Of a stretch of DNA of 13,213 bases, positions 7,625-13,213 are shown piece after piece. Position 1 is the stretch's first letter. Every line of letters begins with the position of its first letter. This stretch comes from an uncultured Spirochaetales bacterium (GTDB lineage Bacteria; Spirochaetota; Spirochaetia; Sphaerochaetales; Sphaerochaetaceae): contig CALFMX010000162.1 of the NCBI GenBank assembly GCA_937902565.1, forward strand, positions 1 to 13,213. Direction: 5' to 3'. Made by a program: the position numbers and the translations under genes. Below the pieces are notes generated by a model. That model ran no database searches. It was not told the DNA's origin and saw nothing but the letters and a program-made list of their open reading frames with translations.

Positions 7625-7657
7625 GAGCTCCGGTCGCCTACGGCCCGGGGCTCTTTT
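7625..7657 (+). terminator. Intrinsic terminator after radA
   Basis: GAGCTCCGG (7625-7633) pairs with CCGGGGCTC (7645-7653), nine pairs with one G-T, followed by TTTT. It closes the parA-radA operon. A 12-bp palindrome TCAAGCGCTTGA (7615-7626) abuts it. No equally good U-tract is seen for the opposite gene. Confidence 0.75.
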
Positions 7658-7695
7658 GTATGGACGTGGCTTCAACTGTGAAATACGGAATCAGC

Positions 7696-8889
7696 CTACA
7701 CCAACATCTTTAGCAGCAGCGGGAAGACCACCACGTTGGCAATCGAGGCAGCAAGGCTGGTGAAGAGGAAGACGATGAGGGTGTGGAGGAGGCGGTTGCG
7801 GTACCAACCCTTGAAGGTGGTGGCATCGTCGGAGAGGCGCTCGAAGTCCTTCACCTTCGGCTTGCGCAGTGTCGCTTCGACGATTCCGCTGACCATCCCC
7901 ACCCCTATGGCAGGGTGGAGCGCCGTTATGGGGGCGCTGAGGGCACTGACGATGATGTTGAGGGGGTGGGCAAGGGCGATGATGGCCCCGAGGGCCGTGA
8001 AGGACATATTGACGGCCAGCCAGTAGCTGAACATCTTGATACCCCCACCCGAACCTCCACGGACGAAGCCGAAGACGATGATCGAGACGATGAGGATCGG
8101 GAAGGCCCAGCTGAGGATCTTGCCCCCCTTGCCTGAGGGTGGTGACACACTGATATCCTCGAGGTCCGTCGAGATCTGCTGTTGTTCGAGGGCCTCGATG
8201 GTGTTGACGATACCCCCCATGTGTCCGGCACCGACGACCGCGAGCTTCTTGGTCCCGGGGGCGAGGAAGATCGAGGTGGCGAGGTAGCGGTCCCGCTCAT
8301 CGATGAGCACGCTCTTGACCGAAGGGAGCTCGCGGGCAAGCTCCTCCATCATGTTCTGCATGACGTCGGCCTGCTTCAGCTCTTCAAGCTCCTCCTCGCT
8401 GATCTCCTCGTTGGTGAAGACCGCGCTGATGATGGTTGCGATGAGTTTGGACTTGTTCCAGAGGTTGCTCATACGCCAGGCGCGCTTGAAGGTCGTCTGG
8501 ATATCGCGGTCGCAGAGGGAGTAGGGAATCCCCTTCTCCTTGGCGATGCGGGCAGCGCTGAGGATCTCCTCTCCCGGGGCGGTGCCCGAAGAGTCGCCCA
8601 TCCGCTTCTGGAAGGAGGCGAGGGCCATGTTGGCAACCAGGAGGAACGCCTTGCCCTCCTTGATGACCTTCTTGACATCCATGTTGGACCAGGAGTTCTC
8701 CTGCTCCTTGTTCTTCATCCGCCCGTCGTCGAGCTCGAGGCAGATATGGTCTGGCTCCTCGCTCTCGATGGAGAGGGTCACCTCGTCGACGCTCTGCAGC
8801 GAGACGTGGGCAGTGCCGACAAGCAGGATCTCCTTGCCGTCCTCGAGGGTAAGGCGGATACGGGTATCACTCAATTTCTCGATGGTCAT
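7696..8889 (-). CDS. TraB/PrgY-family membrane protein
   Basis: This 397-residue protein belongs to the TraB (pheromone-shutdown)/Tiki-like superfamily. The two family GxxH motifs are GTAH (25-28, in VGTAHVS) and GAGH (220-223, in VVGAGHMGGI). They come with ELDDGR (52-57), LCDRDIQTTFKRAW and DERDRYLA. After the soluble domain come several membrane segments: about 260-276, two or three across 288-340 including a hydrophobic AHPLN…SAP…LHPAIG stretch, and one near the C-terminus. The fold is related to metal-dependent proteases (Tiki), and enterococcal TraB/PrgY lowers pheromone activity. The role of chromosomal bacterial homologues is unknown. I prefer the ATG at 8889 because the product aligns from MTIEKLSDTRI. 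A GTG at 8940 would add 17 residues read through the promoter. It is divergent from lysO, 79 bp away. Confidence 0.88.
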   Translation of the reverse strand: MTIEKLSDTRIRLTLEDGKEILLVGTAHVSLQSVDEVTLSIESEEPDHICLELDDGRMKNKEQENSWSNMDVKKVIKEGKAFLLVANMALASFQKRMGDSSGTAPGEEILSAARIAKEKGIPYSLCDRDIQTTFKRAWRMSNLWNKSKLIATIISAVFTNEEISEEELEELKQADVMQNMMEELARELPSVKSVLIDERDRYLATSIFLAPGTKKLAVVGAGHMGGIVNTIEALEQQQISTDLEDISVSPPSGKGGKILSWAFPILIVSIIVFGFVRGGSGGGIKMFSYWLAVNMSFTALGAIIALAHPLNIIVSALSAPITALHPAIGVGMVSGIVEATLRKPKVKDFERLSDDATTFKGWYRNRLLHTLIVFLFTSLAASIANVVVFPLLLKMLV

Positions 8890-8896
8890 GCAGTCA

Positions 8897-8925
8897 ACTA
8901 TACTGAGGAAGAGCGGTATAAACAA
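8897..8925 (-). promoter_or_regulatory. Candidate promoter of the TraB-family gene
   Basis: On the minus strand, TTGTTT (8925-8920) and TATAGT (8902-8897) are 17 bp apart. The -10 box ends exactly 7 nt before the ATG at 8889 and no Shine-Dalgarno is visible, so a leaderless message is predicted. The -10 is strong and the -35 weak (3 of 6). Confidence 0.5.
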
Positions 8926-8931
8926 GGTACT

Positions 8932-8961
8932 TTGACACACTCATTGGATTTGGAGTAGTTT
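8932..8961 (+). promoter_or_regulatory. Candidate promoter of lysO
   Basis: A perfect TTGACA (8932-8937) is followed after 18 bp by TAGTTT (8956-8961), which ends 7 nt before the ATG at 8969. A GGAG at 8952-8955 is 13 nt from the start, too far for a normal ribosome site, so a leaderless transcript is likely. This leaves no room for a 5' lysine riboswitch. Confidence 0.55.
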
Positions 8962-8968
8962 TGTCCAT

Positions 8969-9904
8969 ATGGACACACTCTGGTATCTTGCACGCCTAGC
9001 CATCGCTGTGGTGGCCGGCTCCCTTTTTGCCAATCTGGTTGGCAGGCATCGTTTTGTGAAGACCGCCGCCACCATGCAGATGGTCCTCGTCTGGTTGCTT
9101 CTCTTCTTCATGGGGGTGAACACAGCGGCCATCGAGGGCATCGTCGAGCAGATGGCCACCATCGGCCTCTCGGCGCTCGTGCTCACCATCCTCTCGCTTG
9201 CAGGGACCGTTGTGGTGGCGCTCCTCTTCTCCGGCAAGGATGGCAGCGGTGAGGTGGTCGAGATTGCCAAGCGCAAGGAGGGCTCCCTCCTGCGCCGGCT
9301 CTGGGACATCGTCAAGGAACCCCTTGTCCTGATCGCCATCGTCCTCTCAGGCCTCGTCCTCGGCCTCTACACACCCCTCTTTGGGTGGTTCGACAACTCC
9401 CTGATCTCCTATCTCCTCTATGTGATGCTCTTCTTCGTCGGTATGGGGATGGTGCAGAAGCAGGTCGATTTCAAGGCGATCTTTGCCAACAAGACCCTGG
9501 TGCTGTTGCCTGTGTTCACCATTGCAGGCACCTACCTGGGAGCAGTGGTGGCGGCTCTGGTCACCCCCTTCACCGTCAAGGAGACGATGGGGATGCTCAG
9601 CGGCTTCGGCTGGTATTCGCTCAGTGGCATCCTTATCAGCGATTTGGGGTATCCGGTGTTGGGCTCGATCTCGTTCTTGACCAACCTCTTCAGGGAGAGC
9701 TTCTCCTTCTTCCTGATCCCCCTCTTTGGCCGTCTCGGGCGCAGGTACTACCCTGCTGCCGTCTGCAGCGGTGGGGCGACGACGATGGACGTGACGCTGG
9801 TCTTGCTCTCAGGGCACTTCGGGATGCAGACGATGGTCGCCTCGATCTACCATGGGGTGGTCATGAGCATGGCCGCTCCCCTGCTCATCCCCCTCTTCTT
9901 CTAG
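8969..9904 (+). CDS. lysO: Lysine exporter LysO (YbjE, DUF340 family)
   Basis: This 311-residue integral membrane protein matches the LysO/YbjE lysine efflux family, whose E. coli member exports L-lysine and confers resistance to the analogue thialysine. The signature C-terminal half is present: GWYSLSG (214-220), ISFLTNLFRE (234-243) with a membrane-embedded glutamate, and GGATTMDVTL (268-277). Hydrophobic segments lie near 5-22, 36-50, 64-87, 117-137, 144-162, 176-199, 214-240 and 286-311. An Arg/Lys-rich loop at about 89-115 separates the two halves. The length matches the family (about 300). No neighbour belongs to lysine metabolism. Its TAG stop interlocks with the stop of the opposite gene at 9901-9904. 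Confidence 0.92.
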   Translation: MDTLWYLARLAIAVVAGSLFANLVGRHRFVKTAATMQMVLVWLLLFFMGVNTAAIEGIVEQMATIGLSALVLTILSLAGTVVVALLFSGKDGSGEVVEIAKRKEGSLLRRLWDIVKEPLVLIAIVLSGLVLGLYTPLFGWFDNSLISYLLYVMLFFVGMGMVQKQVDFKAIFANKTLVLLPVFTIAGTYLGAVVAALVTPFTVKETMGMLSGFGWYSLSGILISDLGYPVLGSISFLTNLFRESFSFFLIPLFGRLGRRYYPAAVCSGGATTMDVTLVLLSGHFGMQTMVASIYHGVVMSMAAPLLIPLFF

Positions 9905-10329
9905 AGAGCGATCCACACCTGGGCGATGATGGCGAGCGGGCTCTCCTTGAGGAGGCGCACGTAGACTCGTGACGGCCCGTCGATGGCGATGCGCTTCAGG
10001 GAGATGATGGGATCGAGGGAGGGGGGTGGGGCGAGTTGGGTGAAGGCGTAGCGTCCCGCCTCCAGGGCGTACGGCCCGTCGATGGGCGGCAGCTCCTCTC
10101 CCCTTTCGATGGCGTCTCTCTCCTCTGGGGTGGGTGCCCCCTTGGCCCCTACGAAGAGGAGGCGGGATGTCGATGTGAGGGCGATGACCACTTCGGTGCC
10201 CACCTCGGCCCCATCGAGGTAGGTGAGGGCGCTCTGGTACGCCTCCGCGCTCCCTTCGTAGACAAAAGGGGGCTCTTGGTAGATGATGGGCTGGATGAGC
10301 GAGAGGGTCATTGAGTTGGTCGCATGCAT
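9901..10329 (-). CDS. Uncharacterised 142-residue protein
   Basis: I do not recognise this family. The product is a soluble-looking 142-residue protein with no signal peptide or membrane helix. A low-complexity acidic stretch (PTPEERDAIERGEELPPIDG, about 67-85) sits between two more hydrophobic, strand-rich parts. The end (RVYVRLLKESPLAIIAQVWIAL) could be the edge of a beta-rich fold. I chose the ATG at 10329, which lies 7 nt after a candidate -10 box. The internal ATG at 10311 would lose MHATNS and remains possible. The frame is open further upstream, but that part runs antisense through the YgjP-like gene. Clean tail-to-tail packing against lysO and divergence from the YgjP-like gene support a real gene, as this is the only good reading of 9905-10310. 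Confidence 0.72.
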   Translation of the reverse strand: MHATNSMTLSLIQPIIYQEPPFVYEGSAEAYQSALTYLDGAEVGTEVVIALTSTSRLLFVGAKGAPTPEERDAIERGEELPPIDGPYALEAGRYAFTQLAPPPSLDPIISLKRIAIDGPSRVYVRLLKESPLAIIAQVWIAL

Positions 10330-10339
10330 GGGAGATACT
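10311..10339 (+). promoter_or_regulatory. Candidate promoter of the YgjP-like gene (one half of a bidirectional promoter)
   Basis: TTGAGT (10311-10316) and GATACT (10334-10339) are separated by 17 bp. The start codon follows 8 nt later at 10348. The -35 lies inside the coding sequence of the divergent gene. No usable Shine-Dalgarno precedes the ATG (GGGAG at 10330-10334 is 13 nt away). Confidence 0.42.
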
Positions 10340-10365
10340 GTAGCAGAATGAAAACAGTGGGTAAA
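10337..10365 (-). promoter_or_regulatory. Candidate promoter of the 142-residue gene (other half of a bidirectional promoter)
   Basis: On the minus strand, TTTACC (10365-10360) and TACAGT (10342-10337) are 17 bp apart, and the ATG at 10329 follows 7 nt after the -10 box. The -10 overlaps the plus-strand -10 by 3 bp, and the -35 lies inside the YgjP-like coding sequence. Confidence 0.45.
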
Positions 10366-11043
10366 GTAGCACAAATCCCCTATACACTGACACGGCGCAG
10401 GACGAACAAGAACATCGTACTGAGGGTCAATGACCACGGGCATGTCGAGGTCAGCGCCCCCTTCCTGGTATCCAAGGCGAACATCGAGGAGTTCATCCTC
10501 GCCAACGAGGAGAAACTCCTCTCCCGTATCAGGGAGCGTACCGCTGCCCACCACACCTACCGGGAGGGGGACCGGTTCCTCTACGAGGGGCGTACCGTCT
10601 CCCTAGCCATCGAACAGGGAGGACGCACCCGTATCAGGGAGGAGGGAGGAGTGCTGCGGGCCACCACCGCAGAGGCGGACCCTTCACCTGAAGATGTCCG
10701 GGCGTTGGTGGAGGTCCTCTACCGACGGCGTACCCGGCTTCGGGTACAGGCGATGCTCCCCTCCTGGGCAATGAGGCTGGGGGTGGCCACCCCCTCCTTC
10801 TCGGTCAGGGACTCGAAGAAGCGGTGGGCGAGCTGCTCCTCAACGGGCAGGCTCAATTTCTCGCTGCGCTGCCAGGCCCTCAGTGATGAACAGCTTGCCT
10901 ACCTGGTGCTCCATGAGCTGGCCCACCTCATCCACTTCGACCACTCCCCCGCTTTCCACGCCCTCCTCAAGGAGCACATGCCCTCCTATAAGGGTATCGA
11001 ACGCTCCCTTGCCCTGATACAAAGCGAAAGCCAACTCATCTGA
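10348..11043 (+). CDS. YgjP-like (DUF45) zinc metallopeptidase-domain protein
   Basis: This 231-residue protein is of the YgjP/DUF45 type, a gluzincin-like family related to SprT and WLM domains. The zinc-binding motif HELAHLIHFDH supplies H189, E190, H193 and the third histidine H199. The preceding family hallmark KKRWASCSSTGRLNFS is usually RWGSC, and Ala replaces Gly here. The N-terminal half is basic and strand-rich (TRRRTNKNIVLRV…VEVSAPF). The biological substrate of this family is not established. I chose the ATG at 10348 because the in-frame ATG at 10324 lies between the predicted -35 and -10 boxes. The fprA start is 52 bp downstream of the stop, so read-through into fprA is possible. 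Confidence 0.88.
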   Translation: MKTVGKVAQIPYTLTRRRTNKNIVLRVNDHGHVEVSAPFLVSKANIEEFILANEEKLLSRIRERTAAHHTYREGDRFLYEGRTVSLAIEQGGRTRIREEGGVLRATTAEADPSPEDVRALVEVLYRRRTRLRVQAMLPSWAMRLGVATPSFSVRDSKKRWASCSSTGRLNFSLRCQALSDEQLAYLVLHELAHLIHFDHSPAFHALLKEHMPSYKGIERSLALIQSESQLI

Positions 11044-11095
11044 TGATTCCCAAGGGCGGTGGGATTGTGTATGGTAAATGCGTGGAGGATGTACT

Positions 11096-12307
11096 ATGAA
11101 ACCTGACTATATTGCCAATGGTGTCTATCGCGTTGCTGCCAAAGTTGGAAGCCGGGACCTCTTCGAAGGTATCTGGCCGATCCCCGATGGGGTGATGCTC
11201 AACTCATATGTGGTGAAGGGCACAGAAAAACGGGCCCTCATCGATCTGGTGAAGGATTGGGATGGGGCTCTCGATACGGTCTTCGCCCAGCTCGACAGCC
11301 TCGGCCTCGGGGCCGGCTGCCTCGACTACATCATTATCAACCATATGGAGCCCGACCATACCGCGGCGATGGGCCAGATCATCGCCCGCTACCCAGAGGC
11401 CGAGATCCTCGCCAGCGAGAAGGCGATCCCCCTGATCAAGAACTTCTACAAGATCGAGAAGAATGTCCGCGCCGTCAAGGATGGCGAGGTGGTGGATCTG
11501 GGAGGAAAGACGCTCACCTTCTTCATGACACCGAACATCCACTGGCCCGAGACGATGATGACCTACGTCAAGGAGGATGGGGTGCTCTTCAGCTGTGACG
11601 GCTTCGGCTCCTACGGACGCTATGAGAGCTGCTTTGATGATGAGCTCGGGGCCAACGAACGTGCCCACCTCGACAGCGAGACCGAGCGCTACTACGCCAA
11701 CATCGTATCCTCCTTCTCCACGTTTGTGCAGCGTGGCATCTCCAAGCTCGCCACCCTGGAGATCAAGGTCATCGCACCGAGCCACGGTGTGGTGTGGCGG
11801 ACGAATCCGGGCCAGATCATCGACCACTACAGCCGCCTCGCCTCCTATATGCAGGGACCGAGGGAGAAGGAGGTCGCCATCGTCTGGTCGAGCATGTACG
11901 GCAACACCGAGGCGTTGCTACAGAGTATCGTCGATGGGATCGAGAGCGAGGGGCTTCCGGTCCACATCCTCCAGGTCCCCCAGACCCACGCCTCCTTCGT
12001 GTTGGAGAAGGTGTGGCGAAGCGAAGGCTTGGTTATCGGGATGCCGACCTACGAATACAAGATGTTCCCGCCCATGTACCACATCCTCGACATCCTCGAG
12101 CGGAGTCACGTCCAAGGACGTAAGACGCTGCGCTTCGGCTCCTTCGGCTGGTCCGGCGGTGCACAAAAGCAGTTCGATGTCTTTGTCGATGCGATGAAGC
12201 TCGACTACAAGGGGAGCATCGAGTACCCAGGTTCTCCCACACCAGAGGACAAGAAGAAGGCCTATGATCTTGCCAAGGCGATGGCCAGGGAGATCAAGGA
12301 GCTGTAG
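11096..12307 (+). CDS. fprA: Flavodiiron protein (A-type flavoprotein FprA)
   Basis: This 403-residue soluble enzyme reduces O2 to water and/or NO to N2O at a non-haem diiron site, with electrons coming from FMN. The N-terminal metallo-beta-lactamase-like domain has the full ligand set: H83, E85, D87 and H88 in NHMEPDH, H149 in NIHWPE, D168 in SCDGFG and H230 in PSHGV. The C-terminal flavodoxin domain starts near 258, with the FMN phosphate loop WSSMYGNTE (264-272) and SFGWSGGAQ. There is no C-terminal rubredoxin or NADH-oxidoreductase extension, so the electron donor must be a separate protein. Whether O2 or NO is preferred cannot be read from sequence. The start is set by GGAGG at 11084-11088, 7 nt before the ATG. 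It suits an anaerobe exposed to oxygen. Confidence 0.95.
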   Translation: MKPDYIANGVYRVAAKVGSRDLFEGIWPIPDGVMLNSYVVKGTEKRALIDLVKDWDGALDTVFAQLDSLGLGAGCLDYIIINHMEPDHTAAMGQIIARYPEAEILASEKAIPLIKNFYKIEKNVRAVKDGEVVDLGGKTLTFFMTPNIHWPETMMTYVKEDGVLFSCDGFGSYGRYESCFDDELGANERAHLDSETERYYANIVSSFSTFVQRGISKLATLEIKVIAPSHGVVWRTNPGQIIDHYSRLASYMQGPREKEVAIVWSSMYGNTEALLQSIVDGIESEGLPVHILQVPQTHASFVLEKVWRSEGLVIGMPTYEYKMFPPMYHILDILERSHVQGRKTLRFGSFGWSGGAQKQFDVFVDAMKLDYKGSIEYPGSPTPEDKKKAYDLAKAMAREIKEL

Positions 12308-12319
12308 GGGACAGACATT

Positions 12320-12371
12320 GGCCCATCGATTCCCCTGCCGTCGTTTGGCAGGGAGGTGTGCCTGATGGGCC
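12320..12371. repeat. Nested inverted repeats downstream of fprA
   Basis: An outer 8-bp stem (GGCCCATC at 12320-12327, complement at 12364-12371) encloses a 7-bp hairpin (CCCTGCC at 12333-12339, GGCAGGG at 12347-12353, loop GTCGTTT). No T-run follows, so it is not a standard terminator. It may stabilise the 3' end of the fprA mRNA. Confidence 0.5.
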
Positions 12372-12386
12372 TCTTGGTACATGAAA

Positions 12387-12425
12387 AAACACCCGGTCCT
12401 GATCTATGAAAGGGACCGGGTGTTT
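12387..12425 (-). terminator. Intrinsic terminator between fprA and pepD, stronger for pepD
   Basis: A 13-bp perfect stem (AAACACCCGGTCC at 12387-12399, complement at 12413-12425) has a 13-nt loop. Read on the minus strand it ends in GTGTTTTTTC, a strong U-tract for pepD. Read on the plus strand the tail is the weaker TGTTTGAATGTTTG, so it may also stop fprA transcription less efficiently. Confidence 0.9.
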
Positions 12426-12444
12426 GAATGTTTGTGTTATATCC

Positions 12445-13213
12445 CTACTCGATGATCTCCAGCAGGTGGCGGGTGAAGCCATCGAGCCAGGCTACCGAGG
12501 AGATGGAGATCCGCTCCTTGGTGGAGTGGACGTCCCACATGGTCGGGCCGAAGGAGACGGAATCCATGCCCTCCACCCTGCTGTTGATGATGCCGCACTC
12601 AAGGCCGGCATGGATTGCCGTGACAACGGGTTCCTTGCCGGTGTACTCCTCGTAGGCCTTGGCACAGAAGGCGGTGAGCTTCGAGTGGGGATTCGGCTTC
12701 CATGAGGGGTAGGCGCCCTCGAAGGTGACATCGGCCCCGATGAGGGAGAAGATGGCTCCAAAGCGCTTGGCTACATCATCACGGGAGGAGAGGATCGATG
12801 AGCGGTGGCTGGCGATGACCTTTGCGTGCTCCTTATCGAGGGAGATGATCGCAAGGTTTGTTGATGTCTCCACGATACCGGGGATCGACATGCTCATCGC
12901 ATCGACTCCATGGGGGGCCGCGTAGAGGGCGGTGATGAACTGTTTGCTCTCACTCCTGTCGACGACCATAGCCGGCGTTTCCACCTCCTGCAGTGTGAGG
13001 GTGAGGTCGGGGTCGGCGTATTCGTACTCGCTCTTCAGCTCCTCCTGTACCTGTGTGAGTGTATCGAAGAGGAGCTGCTCATCCTTTGCATCGATGACAA
13101 AACCGAACGTGGCGAGTGAGGGAATGACGTTGCGCTTCGTACCCCCCTCGGCGCTGAAGAGTGAGAATGAGGGGAGGTGGGTGAGTACCCGGGCCGCTGC
13201 CTTGATGGCATTT
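12445..13213 (-). CDS. pepD: Aminoacyl-histidine dipeptidase (PepD-like, M20 family), C-terminal part
   Basis: The frame stays open from the right edge of the window to the TAG at 12445, giving 255 residues of C-terminal sequence. The N-terminal half, with the first metal ligands, lies outside the window. The part seen includes EGGTKRNVIPSLA, TAIHAGLECGII and SFGPTMWDVHSTKERISISS. These match E. coli PepD (carnosinase-type Xaa-His dipeptidase), and the histidine at 12526-12528 corresponds to its C-terminal zinc ligand. PepD hydrolyses dipeptides such as Xaa-His in the cytosol. The interrupted catalytic/lid-domain layout of M20 peptidases is consistent with GGTKRN in the lid. The gene converges on fprA and ends at a strong terminator. 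Substrate preference is inferred from family only. Confidence 0.92.
   Translation of the reverse strand, partial: NAIKAAARVLTHLPSFSLFSAEGGTKRNVIPSLATFGFVIDAKDEQLLFDTLTQVQEELKSEYEYADPDLTLTLQEVETPAMVVDRSESKQFITALYAAPHGVDAMSMSIPGIVETSTNLAIISLDKEHAKVIASHRSSILSSRDDVAKRFGAIFSLIGADVTFEGAYPSWKPNPHSKLTAFCAKAYEEYTGKEPVVTAIHAGLECGIINSRVEGMDSVSFGPTMWDVHSTKERISISSVAWLDGFTRHLLEIIE

Noticed and set aside
8182..8958. A 258-codon plus-strand frame antisense to the TraB-family gene
   Set aside because: The product is low-complexity Leu/Asp/Glu/Val-rich, as expected of a reverse-strand shadow, while the minus strand encodes a recognisable protein with motifs.
10330..10554. N-terminal extension of the 142-residue protein to 217 residues
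   Set aside because: The extra 75 codons run antisense through the start of the YgjP-like gene and through both predicted promoters. The ATG at 10329 fits the promoter geometry.
11078..11095. Upstream start for fprA giving six extra residues
   Set aside because: The extension is translated through the GGAGG ribosome-binding site that serves the ATG at 11096.
12445..12984. A 179-residue stand-alone protein starting at 12984
   Set aside because: The frame continues without a stop to the window edge with clear PepD sequence, so 12984 is an internal GTG valine codon.

Overview
The window is a dense, uninterrupted piece of bacterial chromosome that looks origin-proximal: gyrB–gyrA, a cluster of parS centromere sites and parAB lie together. 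The organism is most likely an anaerobic or microaerophilic spirochaete (Spirochaetota, Sphaerochaeta/Treponema-like). This rests on a cyclophilin–FKBP fusion protein of a kind I recall from Treponema, an oxygen-detoxifying flavodiiron protein, and the gene neighbourhood. GC is high by eye and was not computed. The taxonomic call is an inference from gene content. I see no mobile element, CRISPR array, tRNA or rRNA.

Layout. 1-2723: the gyrB tail and complete gyrA, closed by an intrinsic terminator. 2724-3165: a gene-free, AT-richer stretch with three parS sites about 111-114 bp apart; the third is built into the terminator of the convergent nfu gene. 3166-3503: nfu on the minus strand, back-to-back with the parA promoter. 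3504-7657: a tight plus-strand operon parA-parB-(cyclophilin–FKBP)-radA, ending in a terminator. 7696-9904: a TraB-family membrane protein (minus) divergent from the lysine exporter lysO (plus). 9901-11043: an uncharacterised 142-residue protein (minus) whose stop codon interlocks with that of lysO, divergent from a YgjP-like zinc metallopeptidase through what looks like one shared bidirectional promoter. 11096-12307: flavodiiron protein fprA. 12445-13213: the 3' part of a pepD-like dipeptidase on the minus strand, converging on fprA over a strong terminator.

How the genes work together. gyrBA sets supercoiling. parABS segregates the origin region. radA, in the same transcript, handles recombination intermediates, and the dual-domain prolyl isomerase is co-expressed with them. 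The right half is metabolic and stress housekeeping: lysine export, O2/NO reduction, peptide breakdown and a membrane TraB protein.

The most notable signals are regulatory. Several promoter-proximal genes (parA, traB-like, lysO, the 142-aa gene, the YgjP-like gene) have a plausible -10 box 7-8 nt before the start codon and no usable Shine-Dalgarno, suggesting leaderless mRNAs. One divergent pair appears to share a symmetric -10 element. One parS half-site doubles as a terminator stem. I found no clearly new multi-gene defence or metabolic system.
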